DNA of 64,000 nucleotides, from positions 15,563,379 through 15,627,378 of the forward strand of contig NC_064771.1 in the NCBI RefSeq assembly GCF_011397635.1. Direction: 5' to 3'. Positions 40,120-51,060 of the stretch are shown here, piece after piece. How positions within the stretch are numbered: position 1 is the first letter of the stretch; the number at the start of each line of letters is the position of its first letter. The notes beneath the pieces were generated by a model, which ran no database searches, had not been told where the DNA came from, and saw only the letters and a list, made by a program, of their open reading frames with translations. The position numbers and the translations under genes are program-made. This stretch comes from Epinephelus fuscoguttatus (taxonomy: Eukaryota; Chordata; Actinopteri; Perciformes; Serranidae).

Positions 40120-40580
40120 TCTCTACAAATGAAGGCGTTTAAATCAGATGCCCCGCGTGACACCGGGCTCAGGTTGCAGCAGAGTGGCTTATATGCGTAT
40201 TACGCGTAAAGGATTCCAGACGAGGCCCCCATATTCAACCAATCAATTAAAAGTTTAAGTCGAACAGTCAGCGGCAGTGGGCGATGCTGCTGTCATCCGC
40301 TGTCTGGGAACAATTATGCCCAATGATGAATTCAAAGCTCGAGCCCCAAGACCAGACACACTCCGCCATTTCCCACGCAATAGCGCTCACTTTTTTTTTA
40401 TAGCAGGTTAATTGATTGTGTTCTTTTTATTTGTTTTTATCATTTATCTAATTCGCGCGCGCCCGATCTAATTGTCTCTTCTTTTTAATTGTGCCAAAAT
40501 GATGGCAAATGCCTTATTAATTAAGTTGCTTTTGTTTTTGCTTTTAAATCGACTTAATTTGCCGGTAAAATCTGCGCTTT
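40120..40580. promoter_or_regulatory. dlx4b: Candidate distal regulatory block about 5 kb upstream of dlx4b
   Basis: A CpG-containing, repeat-free stretch with CCAATCAATTAAA (around 40238), GGTTAATTGATTG (40406-40418), TTAATTAA (40517-40524) and GTATTACGCGT near 40196. Sharp composition changes mark its right edge, where AT-rich filler begins at about 40630. It reads like conserved non-coding DNA. No frame encodes a known protein. Confidence 0.4.
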
Positions 40581-41650
40581 GAGGGTTTTACAAAACAATG
40601 CAGGTGAACGGTGAATGTACATGCGTAAGAAGCTTTTTTTACCGTCAAATTTATAATTCAAACAGAATTAATAAATGACAAATTAAAATAGAATTAAAAT
40701 AATTATTTTTTTCTGCTTGACATTTCCTTATTTCCTTATTTGGAAATATATTTGCAGAGACAAATTCAGCTTTTCTTTTAATAACTTTTTGCATTATTTT
40801 ATAATATATATTAAATATTGACCATCCTTTTAAGTCCAAACACTACTGGAAATTAATTATGGACTTCTTTTTTTTTATAAATCAAATTTTTAAATTGTAT
40901 TTTACTTTAATGTATCACATTGTAAGTTCAAAAAAGATCATTTAAAGGTATTAAAAAGTCTAACCTATATGAAAACACTTACAGTTTTTTTTTATATTTT
41001 CACAAGCAGCAGCACATTAAAATTCACATTTTAATTAAAGTTTAATATTTGCAGACCAAAAAAATGGAAAATGCATACAATCCATACCTCAAATACATTC
41101 ATTTTAATAAGAAACATAAAATGAAAATAACAACGCTTTTGGAAATTGGGATATTTTAATATTTATTTCAAATCTTAAATAAAATTTCTAAAAAGTAGAA
41201 ATAAATGACATATATTTTCATAACTGTAGTCTTCAAAACTAAAGAGTCCTCACCACAAATCAATCAAAATTACGAGTGCAGTAAAAACCTCTCACCTTTA
41301 AGCTGTCACTTCACACCTGCAGCATGCAATTATAGTTAATGTTTATTTTTAAAGGCACAACTTAAAACGCCATAAACACAATAATCAATAAACCACTCAA
41401 TTCAATTTATGGCAGGTGTCTATTTAGTACAGTAGGAACAGAAATTAGAAACATAATAAAGATTACATTACTTAATTAGCTAAAGTAAATGACATAACAA
41501 AGAAGCCAATAAATAGGTGTGTTACTTTTCTAATCAGCTGAGCCAGTGTGTGAAAACTTGATCTGCATCTGTGCCAAGAGCTTCACACATGAGCGACGTT
41601 GATCATGTAACACCGGTGAACTCTCTGGGCCCTTGTGGGGCTGCCAGTGT

Positions 41651-41651
<1 letters not shown>

Positions 41652-41690
<39 letters not shown>
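41652..41690. repeat. (CA)n microsatellite
   Basis: About 19 uninterrupted CA units, about 3.7 kb upstream of dlx4b. Likely length-polymorphic. Confidence 0.95.
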
Positions 41691-41694
<4 letters not shown>

Positions 41695-43241
41695 CAGCCG
41701 CAACGTGGCTGCACTTGTGGAATGAGACGCCGGCCGTGCAGATATTAGTGTTCACTGTGTGATGGCGCCTGGAGGAAAGATTAGGCCGTTCATCCTCTGC
41801 TCTGCTCGGGCTCCTCCTCTGCTCCCTTCTCTTTCCTGAGGCAGAAAACAGAGTTAAAAAAAAAAGAAGTAAATCCTATTGTTTGTGTTGGCTTTGCAGA
41901 AGGATTGGAAAACAGCTGCTTTGTACAGTTGTAGGTGTTTCAGTGACAGACGAAGGGAACTGGACTAATCAGAAAAGGATATGTTGATATAAAAGCAAAG
42001 CAGGGGAGGAAGTGGGTCCATGTGGGGAGAATGTTCATACCCAAAAGTATAAAGACATACATTAAAAATCAATATACATGATTAAATTTATATCTGGTTT
42101 TCATCTGGTTTGAAATGTGCACTTTTTTGGGGGGTTGTGTTTTCATGTTTCTCACGGCTTGTCCGCACTTTGATGCATTTTCTGGTGGGATAATTGTGTC
42201 AAAACCACACCTCAGCTTCATCATGGTGCACTGCTGAAATGGGACATGTGGGCCTTTCTTCGTGTCTATTATGTGGTGAGCTGAGCCTGTGATAATAAAT
42301 CCTGGCATCCTGTCGGGGTCGTGGACTGTCAGTGGATTTGCATGCGGGCCCTCGGCTCGGGCCCCAGCAACAGAGGGTTACTTGTAAAACATGATGTGCC
42401 AGTGGGGAAGATCACAGCCTCGGCAGTTGCCTGGGAATGTGCTCTCGGTTTGTACACAAAGAATGCTGTCACTCTGCATCAGAGCTGCGTGATGGACAAA
42501 CCTGACTGGCGTGTGTGTGTGTGCGAGAGAGAGAACACACACCTATGTGAGACACACCTCTGCAGACACATGCACCGCGCAGCCGAGTAGACGCCAGTGA
42601 GTCTGGGCTGCATTCGGGAGTGTGACTGTTTTCAACATCATCCCTTTGCGTGTATTAAGACAGCCACGGCAGGGACTCATCCCTGCCCTATGACTGCAGG
42701 GCTCGCCTTTGTTCTTCACCCCGTAATACAGACATAATTACAAGCCTTAAAGAGCCTCCTTCACCTTGCCTTCGCTCGCTCCCTCTCTGCCTCATACACC
42801 TCTTGTGCCCACACCTTGGGCCCTTGCACGGTTTTGACAGATTCTCACATCCAGGACTCAATCCTCTGCATTCAGCCGCTGAAGTGCCTCACAAGAGAGC
42901 TGCACACATTTGCCCATAGGCCTCTACGTCTTCAAAGCTGCTGCGTTTGTCTTCATTTGGCCTCCCTGATCCCATTCATCTGTCAGAAAGTGTGATTTTC
43001 CTGTGAACTGTTGTTGTCCCATTGCTGACATACCCTCTTGCTCCTATAGCAACAAAAATTTCTCAGTCACTTGGTAAAAATAATGCCACCATAATTCCAA
43101 CACCAATAATGCTGCAGTAAATTCCTAATAGACAAAGCCACAGCATTCTCCCATGATATAATCTCCCAGTGAGGATTTACAGCTGTGACTGTGTGAAACT
43201 TGCGGCCACAATATGAAACTGGCCTCTCAGCGGCCGCCTTC

Positions 43242-43261
43242 TTTTTTTTTTTTTTTTTTTT
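43242..43261. repeat. Poly-T run
   Basis: Twenty consecutive T bases following a C. No adjacent retroelement body was recognised. Confidence 0.9.
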
Positions 43262-43919
43262 ATTGTGACTGAAATTTTACTATGATAATAATTTGTGGCT
43301 TTGTTCTGGCTGGCTGCATGGCTGAGGCCTGTGGGGGAATCGGGAAGCGGTCCAGCCCCCAGCAGGCCTTTTTAGAGTTGCCGCTGGATTCCCAGTAGTT
43401 GCAGGCAGGGTAGGACATGACCAAAATGAAGGGGTTGGACAGCAGCTCAGCACCACGCTCAACCCACCAAACACTCCGCTTATAATTTGCAAGCTTCCAT
43501 GTGATTCAGCCGAGATGAAATGTGTATCGACACATGACGGACTCTATTTATTGAGAATACAGCAACAGGATATCCACTCCTCTCTCCTCCCGCCTCCACC
43601 TGTGGATTGACTCTGCTTGAGAGCGAGTCAACAGAGGCTGAAATATGGAGACAGGGTTGCTCTTTGAGCCTGTGGTCACCATTTTCTACACCACCCCTCC
43701 ACAAACTCCCACACACTATATCCACATGCACCTTGTGTGTGTTTTGCTGACTGTGCAGTTTGCACCACACTCCCGCCCTCTTTTGGCAGGTTTGTGTTTG
43801 CCTTATTTTTTACAAAGCTTGACATTTAGGTAGAAATAATGTGAGTGACATGTGGGCTGAGTATTTTTGTTTCATGTAAAACTGGAATCAAACATCCTGT
43901 TGGATGGAGAGTCTCTCGT

Positions 43920-44110
43920 CCTTCTGTCACCTGCAGGGTGAAATATCCATCTCCATTAGTTTTCCAGTAATCAAACTAATTATGTAATGAAGCCTTAATC
44001 CAGCTGCTTTTTAAATGGTGTCATTTGATATCTATATACTCCTGCCCTGCTATTTTTTAATTAGGGTTACTGTACCACAGTTATTACTTAATTTGGCTGG
44101 TGCTGAGTGT
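43920..44110. promoter_or_regulatory. dlx4b: Candidate regulatory block about 1.3 kb upstream of dlx4b
   Basis: A dense run of homeodomain-type cores: CATTAG, GTAATCAAACTAATTATGTA (near 43967), CCTTAATCC, TTTAATTAGGG and TACTTAATTTGG. All fall within about 190 bp that shows no repeat. The function is inferred. Confidence 0.35.
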
Positions 44111-44989
44111 GAGATGAGCTGTAAAAATGTGTCCTTTCAACACGCCTGAGTCAAACAAAGCATGCTAAAGTAGGTTCCTTTTATGTTTCTTTGATTTTTC
44201 TGCAATAATTTTCATCTGAATCTTTGTTTACTGTCTTTTTTTGTCTTTCCATGAGTTGTGAGTTGATAAAACTGTGAATGCTTGCTGCACAATTAAAACA
44301 GCAAAATCCCAAACATCAGAAAAGTGTTTCATCAGTGATCGCGAGATTTTGGAGACAGTGTGAAACTCTTTGTAGTGCGTTAATGTTTCATTAGCCGGCG
44401 CCACGGTGGGAAATTATGTTTTAATACAATGTTAAAAATCATGAATCAACCTGTTTGTCATCTATTCGTTGAAAGCAATGCGGGGTGTCTAATAAACTTG
44501 GCGAATGATTATTAAAACTTTTATTAAGATAAAGGAATTTAAACTATTTTTTGGCGAGAATTACGCGCAGGAACTTAAACGAAATAATGCCAAATCTCAT
44601 TTTATTTGAGTTATTAACGCCAAATATAATGAAGCTAATAGGTTTAACTGTTATTCATATTGTATATGCTCATACATTAGCCACTGCATTTGTTATTTTC
44701 ATGCAAATCATATCCATAAACGCATATTTTTGGCCACACTAATAATCTTGTAACTCAACTAAATTGTCTTAATAATAAATATTTTTTCATGCTGAAAATT
44801 TTGAATAAATCTTATCATTATTTCCATAAGGTATTTAATCTCCTGGCGCAGGTATGTTTTCAGCAAAAAAAAGCTAATATTAATTTGCGATTTAACGCAT
44901 TTTAAACGACTTAAAATGTCCACATATGATCAAATATTTTAATAATCTACAGAAGGAGGTTCCTGCTCGCTGCAGAGCTGCATCCTCTA

Positions 44990-45348
44990 TCATATGTTAA
45001 TGAAGTTAATGGTGGAGCTCCAGTGACAGCTGGCTGCTGAAGACCAATCAGAGGGCTCGCAGATGGAAGGCAGTATGTTGGAGGCTCTGCAGGCAGGAGG
45101 TGTTTGAAGAACCATGTCAGCTCCTCCAATGATGTAAAGAAGGATCCCTTTCGCTTTTATTCGATTTATTTTTTTGCCTCCTAAACACTTGTGAACATGC
45201 ACGCTCTAACTTATTACTGCGGGGAGCTTTTTTTCACCAGCAAAGCTTTGGACTTAAGTGTGGATTTGCTCCAGGTTTTCCTCGCTGCCCGACACAACTC
45301 ATGAAAGCCTCCTCAGAGCGACGGGTTTATGGACTCGCGTATTAGCTA
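44990..45348 (+). promoter_or_regulatory. dlx4b: Putative dlx4b proximal promoter and 5' UTR
   Basis: Upstream of the ATG there is a CCAAT box at 45044-45048 (GACCAATCAG context), inside a GC-richer stretch with a TTAATGAAGTTAATG homeodomain-type pair just before it (around 44998-45011). I see no strong TATA box. The transcription start is probably between about 45090 and 45200, which is inference from spacing only. Confidence 0.5.
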
Positions 45349-45670
45349 ATGATGTCTATGGGTTTCATGCCTGACAGTCTGAATGCCTCAGATCCCTCCA
45401 AATCGGCCTTCCTAGAGTTTGGCCACGGACATCCGGCGCACCAGCAGCACTCCCCCGGACTCTCCCACATTTACCCCGTCCATGGCTTGCACGCTGCTGG
45501 GCATTCCCAGCATGAAAGTCCTTTTCCTGGCAGCGCTTCCTACGGCCGCTCTTTGGGCTACGCCTACCCCGGCGCGGTGAACACTCATCCCCCGTCTGCT
45601 TACATGCCCTACCAGCACAGCAATCACAGCAACAGCAGCAGCCTGGCTCACAGCAGATTAGAGCACACAG
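45349..45670 (+). CDS. dlx4b: dlx4b coding exon 1
   Basis: Encodes residues 1-107 plus the first base of codon 108. It covers the N-terminal activation region, which is rich in His, Ser, Tyr and Pro. The donor reads CACACAG|GTATGTGAG, a near-consensus site. The segment contains no homeodomain residues. The open frame would run into intron 1 for only one more Met codon before stopping. Confidence 0.95.
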
Positions 45671-48364
45671 GTATGTGAGAAATATCGAGCTAAACTGTTG
45701 CATCAGTATGAAATTCTGATTTGGCATTATGCGCAATTACGCACAAGGCGCCATTTTTCCTTTTGAGAAAAAAATCCTCCACTTACAAGTTAAGCAAATA
45801 AACAAAATAAAAATGGTTTCCTTCACATGTAATGTCTTATACTGAATGTTTAAGGTGGATGTCAGCAGGCTCACTGTTGTCCAAACAAGGCCTAGCATTC
45901 ACACCAGCGCCTCTCAGGGATGCTCCCTCTTTACCACTCATGTTATATAATGAAGGCAGATGGTGCCATTAATTTTATTGACCATAATTTTCTGCGGGTA
46001 AGTCCAATTATAGCCCGTGTATCGCGGGCCTACCTCAGGAACTCGTGTTTTACCCTCATTGTTAGCGCACATTGACAAAACGATTCCAGAAAACAGCAGC
46101 AGTCCTCTCATGTCTTTGTCATGTAATAAAACCAGAATCAGACCATTTATGGACATGGGATTTTTATTAGCTCTAATATGATAGTAATTTAAAAAATAAG
46201 TTATGTTTTTTGGCGTCCAGGCCCTGGAAGAGTTGTGTTTATGGCATGCAGAGCGCGGCCTGTGAGGGACTATGTGTTTCTTGTTTGTACTCAATCAGAG
46301 CTCTGCTGCTGTTTGACATGGTAGATTTCGTTTTCCTAGAAAATCAGGAAAAGTCTGCTCAAATGTGACTTATTTTTGTCTTGACCCAGAGCATGCAATA
46401 ATACAATATATACATCAAAACTCTCATTTAATCCCACTTTATTCTCTTTCAATCTGCAAGATCGAGAGAAATCCACGCAGATTGAGAGCAGGGACATCCG
46501 TCTAAATGGCAAAGGGAAGAAAATCCGAAAACCTCGGACCATCTACTCCAGCCTGCAGCTGCAGGCTCTGCACCAGCGCTTCCAGCAGACCCAGTACCTG
46601 GCCTTACCGGAGCGCGCCGACCTGGCGGCCAAACTGGGACTCACCCAGACTCAGGTGGGCCTTTATCTCATGCAGCCAGAAGCCCATGAATGCATCAGGA
46701 AAAATGTAGTGTGTGGGATCGAAGATATATACACAATATTAGAATATATTTAATGAAGGTAATTAATGAGGCTGCGCTTAATAATTCTAATATTATTAAG
46801 CCAATAGCACAAGGTCTGCTATATTTAGCATTTAGCATTTTATTAAATTGCATTACAGGAATAATATTTTTTAAATTTAATTTAAACTTAGAGCAGAGTG
46901 AATTAAAATATCACCAGGAGAAAGTGGATGTTGCGTTTGAAGGCTTGGAAAGCAACCCTCTTATTTGCTGTATTATTAAGGATCAGGGCGCATCAGGAGA
47001 TCAAATGAGAAACCAAATTGTTGTGATTTGTAACTCGAGCCTTTAATGCATGCCTTATTTACTGTGCTTAATTTCGTGGCTGTATTTTCCTTTGTCAGGC
47101 CTGGTCCCTGAAGTGCTCTCTGAATGGAGCAAAACCGCAGTTACAAAATTATTAAAAGAAATAAAAGGAAAAATCAGTCATTACAGGCCTGCAGAATTAG
47201 AGGTTGTCAGCTTTTTAAAAGTGTTTTGCAATTGTTTATTATGAAATTAAAAACATCTTATATAGGCTTTAATTAAATGTATTTTAATGCGTATTTGCGC
47301 GCAGTTTCTGAATTATTTGGAAAAGCACCATTGGAATGATTCCACGCGCGTGTGTAAACATATTTTGGAAACAAACAGGTGCACGTGTCGCTGTCAACTT
47401 ATCATTCTCAGCTAGAACAAAAAAGAGATCTTAGATGACACCTTACTACGCCACTAAATTGTTTGACTGTTGTTTGAAGTCTCAAAATAAGAGATACATA
47501 AATGAATGGACTCTGTCATCTGAGCTGCCTCCTGCACATTTGTCTTAATCCCTCAATCTGCAGCGATTATCTCCCACTTCTCAGCTGCCTTTGGTGCTGT
47601 TGTTGATCTGATGTTTATGGAGTGTTTCATTTGGGGGCTTTTTGATGCCATTTATGACTCTTCGCGCCATTGTTCTGGTGTAAAAATAGCCATCTTATTT
47701 TTGGGAGTCAGCAGAAAGTGCGAGTGACCTACCGCAGCGTTGTGTTTTTATTTCACAACACGCACAGTCTCGGCTTGTTGCTGTCACACTCATGCACCAT
47801 TGGACTCATAAAGCAGCGAACAATAAGAGAGCTCAGTTTTAATGCATTACAAAGTGCCACTCATCCATGAGGCTGAGTTGCTAACAATAGTAGTAGTAGG
47901 CCTGGGATTTGCAGAAACAACACAAAGAAGATGAGAGTTATGGGTGTTTAATTGCGCACAATATTCACTTCAAGCCAATTCTGAGAAGAGTATTAAGTTT
48001 AATTGTGGGAAATATGCTTATAAAATCATTTTGAGACATAATTTCCTTTTATATTTCTGCTGATTGTTAACCGCAGTGACAATTATGTGTAATTTCTCCC
48101 TTTTTTTAGGTGAAAATATGGTTTCAGAATAAACGCTCCAAGTATAAAAAGATCATGAAGCATGGCAGCGGATCAGAGGGAGAACATCTCCACAGCACTA
48201 GCTCCATCTCCCCCTGCTCGCCCGGCTTGCCCCAACTTTGGGAGGTTTCCATGGCGAACAAAGGAGCCCAAATGCACCCAAACAATTACATGAACAGTTT
48301 TGGTCACTGGTATCCAAACCACCATCCTCATCAGGACGCGGTGCCCAGGCCTCAGATGATGTGA
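45349..48364 (+). CDS. dlx4b: dlx4b, distal-less homeobox 4b transcription factor (three exons)
   Basis: Spliced CDS 45349-45670, 46461-46654 and 48110-48364 encodes 256 residues, about the length of zebrafish Dlx4b. The protein starts [20 protein letters not shown] and ends VPRPQMM, both characteristic of fish Dlx4b. The homeodomain spans residues about 129-188 ([10 protein letters not shown] at its start, [11 protein letters not shown] in helix 3, with the invariant Asn at 179). It is a nuclear DNA-binding regulator of the NK-like/Distal-less class that recognises TAATT cores. In zebrafish it acts with dlx3b in otic, olfactory and preplacodal ectoderm (known for the family). The tryptophan motif QLWEVS lies C-terminal to the homeodomain. 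Splice phases are 1 then 0. A second ATG follows the first immediately; the first is taken as the start by homology. The gene converges on dlx3b, with about 6.9 kb between the stop codons. Confidence 0.96.
45671..46460 (+). other. dlx4b: dlx4b intron 1 (790 bp)
   Basis: No coding potential continuous with the gene. The first 75 bp contain TGCGCAATTACGCA (45730-45743), a near-palindrome shared with dlx3b intron 2. Further AT-rich ATTA cores lie around 45960-46010. No transposon was recognised. Confidence 0.85.
46461..46654 (+). CDS. dlx4b: dlx4b coding exon 2 (homeodomain, helices 1-2)
   Basis: The acceptor ...AATCTGCAAG follows a pyrimidine-rich stretch and the exon opens ATCGAGAGAAATCC. Combined with the trailing G of exon 1 this gives Asp-Arg-Glu-Lys. 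The exon carries the basic linker [16 protein letters not shown] and homeodomain helices 1-2 ([17 protein letters not shown]). It ends CAG|GTGGGC in phase 0. ADLAAKLG, in place of the AELAASLG seen in Dlx1 and Dlx6, is typical of the fish Dlx4 branch. Confidence 0.95.
46655..48109 (+). other. dlx4b: dlx4b intron 2 (1455 bp)
   Basis: Splits the homeodomain between Gln172 and Val173, the position conserved across Dlx genes. Several long open frames here (for example around 46690-47046) have no recognisable protein and are AT-rich chance frames. TAATTGCGCA at 47949-47958 is the reverse complement of the motif in intron 1. No transposon was seen. Confidence 0.8.
48110..48364 (+). CDS. dlx4b: dlx4b coding exon 3 (recognition helix and C-terminus)
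   Basis: The acceptor is a T-run followed by AG, and the exon opens GTG AAA ATA TGG (Val-Lys-Ile-Trp). It encodes the recognition helix and the C-terminal tail with [13 protein letters not shown], and stops at TGA 48362-48364. The exon has 84 codons plus the stop. Confidence 0.95.
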   Translation: MKIWFQNKRSKYKKIMKHGSGSEGEHLHSTSSISPCSPGLPQLWEVSMANKGAQMHPNNYMNSFGHWYPNHHPHQDAVPRPQMM

Positions 48365-48723
48365 GTGGACTGTTTTTTTGGGGGGGCGCTCGGCCTTTCT
48401 GAAGCGCACTTCACACTGAACTTGCTCCCGAGGCCTCCTCTCAGAACTGAAATGTGCGTTTAATAGATGGTGTTCAGATTCTTTGTATTTTGTGTGCGTT
48501 TTCAATTTTCACAGCAAATTTCAACCAGGCATCAAAAATATATATATATTTTTTTTTAGATTTGTCATAATGTCACTGCAACTTCTGGCGCACGGCCTCA
48601 GCTCACTGAAACGTGGACTCAGTGTGTGCAGTTTGACAAGAGACTGGATTAAAGGCATTTAACAACATATTTTGTCTGTTCGAGTTTCAGCTGCATGGTC
48701 CAACACATTCTGAGCATTTTGCA

Positions 48724-48729
48724 AATAAA
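48724..48729 (+). terminator. dlx4b: Candidate dlx4b polyadenylation signal AATAAA
   Basis: A canonical AATAAA lies 360 bp after the dlx4b stop. That spacing would give a short 3' UTR of about 380 bp. Other AT-rich hexamers occur further on, so the true site needs transcript data. Confidence 0.4.
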
Positions 48730-49559
48730 TAGCTGTTGGATTGACATTATTTTGATGGATATCTTGTGTTTGTTTGGTTGCTGCTTTATCAGACAAATGT
48801 TTTCACTGTCAGATATTTTGAAAGTCAAATAGATGAGCGTGTGATTTTCTTTATCAGACCGTACAAGAGCCGCTGACTGCTTACGCAAGTCTAGTTGACC
48901 CGCGAAGAAAAGGCGTCCCTGATGTGTGGATAAAATACAGTATCTCGAGTCTGGCTTACTCTGATGTTCAGAGTTGTGCTAATAACTCACAGCTCAGCAC
49001 AAATAATTCATAGCTGAGACATCAACTGTCTCGTGTCCATCAACAACCTGCAGATCTGCTCTAATTTCGCCAGTCAGGTTTTGTCAAAACACCTGCGGAT
49101 TGATTCCTGATGAGAGGAAAAAATATTGGTTGCTTATATCCTAAATGTAGCTTTCATGTTTTGGGATTATTACTTCAAATTTAAAGCTAACAGACCGCCC
49201 ATAAATTAATGAAAAAATATCTCCCAGCGTGGTAAAACAAAGGGGGTGTAGGGTGCCACCTTTACGCACGGTGTTTGTGTGCGATGTAACTTTTGCGCAC
49301 GTACAAATAGGCTATGACAACTCGTGTCTTTTAAATTGTCTCTTAAAATTTGAAAGTTATGATTGCAACAAAGCAGAGTGATATTTCAACAAATTTTAAA
49401 TATCTAGGAGACATTTTTCTATATAAAATATTCACACGGAAAGAAGGACTTTTCGTTTACTTTTGAAGAGGGCCCAACTCTTTTCACCACATGCCGTGAG
49501 GAGAGCAGAAAGCACATGCGAACCAGCATTTTAAAGATCCCCCCCTTCACCCTCGCCTC

Positions 49560-49860
49560 GAGTGAGCTCAAACACAAAACTCGCCGTTGTCATAATAAGA
49601 TGACAAATGGCCACGCCATCCCTCTAATAAACTTGCGCCTGATTTACAGTCGTTTGCACTGATTTGCACATTCTGGCGCTTCCACTGTTTAAACACGGAG
49701 AATTAGCTATTTATATCTTTGCAGACACACTGGCCAAATCTGCTCTGATGCCCTTGATTACATTAGAGGCTGAGTCTGATTAATGAAGCCGAATAGTGCC
49801 TTAAAGAAACACCCAGCGACTTCTTTTTGTCTTTTTTCATTTATCACTCTGTCTGGCAAA
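49560..49860. promoter_or_regulatory. Candidate conserved regulatory block A (Dlx intergenic)
   Basis: Complex, non-repetitive sequence with CTATTTATAT (MEF2-like, 49708-49717), GATTAATGA (49778-49786) and ATTA cores, flanked by lower-complexity DNA. It resembles conserved non-coding DNA by texture only. Conservation could not be tested here. Confidence 0.35.
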
Positions 49861-50559
49861 CATTAGGTACAATCTGTCTGATGTCACCCACACAGGGATT
49901 AGAAAAATAATCCTATATGCTGTTTTAAGGGAGATATTTTCTCCTAATATTACTAATAATTCTGGGAATCTATTAAAGTACAGTATATTTTTATTTCAGG
50001 TGTTGCTCTTCATGTGTGATGTCATTTTAAAGGGGCATGGCATCCAGTCTGTGAGGGTGCTCACACCTCATGCTTCAGCAGAGAGCTTCGTAATTCAAAA
50101 ACTAGATTTAACCAGGTCAAGTAAATGCCAATAAAATAATTCGTAACTATAATTGTGCACATTTTTCACTGAGGGTGTGGCACAGCTGTTTTTTTTCACA
50201 TGAAGAACACACTGTTTCATTACAGCAAAGCCACTCTGGATACTCACACATCTTCTTGCATTCAGAATGAACATAGCCACATCTAACATGCAAGCTGCTA
50301 TGACCACTGTGTCAGCAGTCACACAGGCTACATACGGTCCTGTCTTACCTTTAGTCTTGTTCAGGAGGTCTAAAGCCTGCAGTGGTGAGCCCCTGAAGAA
50401 CAAAAGCCACATCAGAGCCCTGTGTTTTCACTCCTCCAAGCTGATTTTCTCACATAACGACAAGCATTGTGTTACATTAACATCTCCTTCTTTATATATA
50501 TACACCCCTCGTGCCCTTTTTCCTCATTCCTGCATCATTATGCGCCTTGTTAAACATGC

Positions 50560-51060
50560 AGGCCCGGGGAAGAAGAGGCAAGTGACGGGGCATCAGGGAA
50601 AATTATAGGCAATTTCACATCTCCAGATTAGAATAATGGCTTGTGGAGTTGGACAGACAGAGTAGGACCTTTCAAACGGGGGGCCAATTATCATGCAGGC
50701 AGATTGAAGGGGAAAGTGAAAAGGCTCCTCGTGTAACAGACAAGCAAAGAGGAGGGGACGCAGGGCTGCGAGATGGGTTGAAGGGTAATGATAAAGGCAA
50801 ATCTGACTGTATCGACGCTGCGGACGGTCGCAGTTATCAGATACCGAGGTGTCTGATGGGTTTTAATTCCAGGATAGCAATAAGAAGGGAAATAGCTTGT
50901 AATTAAATCCCAGTTGCTTTGAATGGGCGAATGGCAAAGCAGGTCTCTGGGGTGATTATTGTTATTAACTTGAATGATCTGACATCTTGGGTAATTGTGA
51001 GCAGCTTCCCGGTTAGAGAGGGTGAATGCATGATTTGGTTTCATCTCAAGGAAGGGTTGA
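50560..51060. promoter_or_regulatory. Candidate conserved regulatory block B (Dlx intergenic)
   Basis: A 500-bp block of mixed GC with several homeodomain-type cores: CCAATTATCATGCA near 50685, TAATGATAAA near 50788, TTTTAATTCC near 50860, TAATTA at 50900-50905 and TAATTG at 50992-50997. It has no repeats and no coding frame with recognisable product. Among intergenic blocks it is the best candidate for an I37-type Dlx3/4 enhancer, which is inference. Confidence 0.4.

Larger units (their letters stand above)
37700..45000. other. Non-coding upstream flank of dlx4b, free of recognisable transposons
   Basis: No gene seen. Frames such as 39446-39826 have no known domain. The interval holds the two candidate blocks listed at 40.1 and 43.9 kb, a CA microsatellite (41652-41690), a poly-T run (43242-43261) and AT-rich DNA at 40.6-41.5 kb. 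Confidence 0.6.

Noticed and set aside
45365..45736. 123-codon antisense frame over dlx4b exon 1
   Set aside because: It is the complementary-strand shadow of real coding sequence, with Cys/Arg-rich translation and no homologue.
46690..47046. 118-codon frame in dlx4b intron 2
   Set aside because: It lies wholly in the intron, is AT-rich, and has no motif. The exon 2-exon 3 junction is clear without it.
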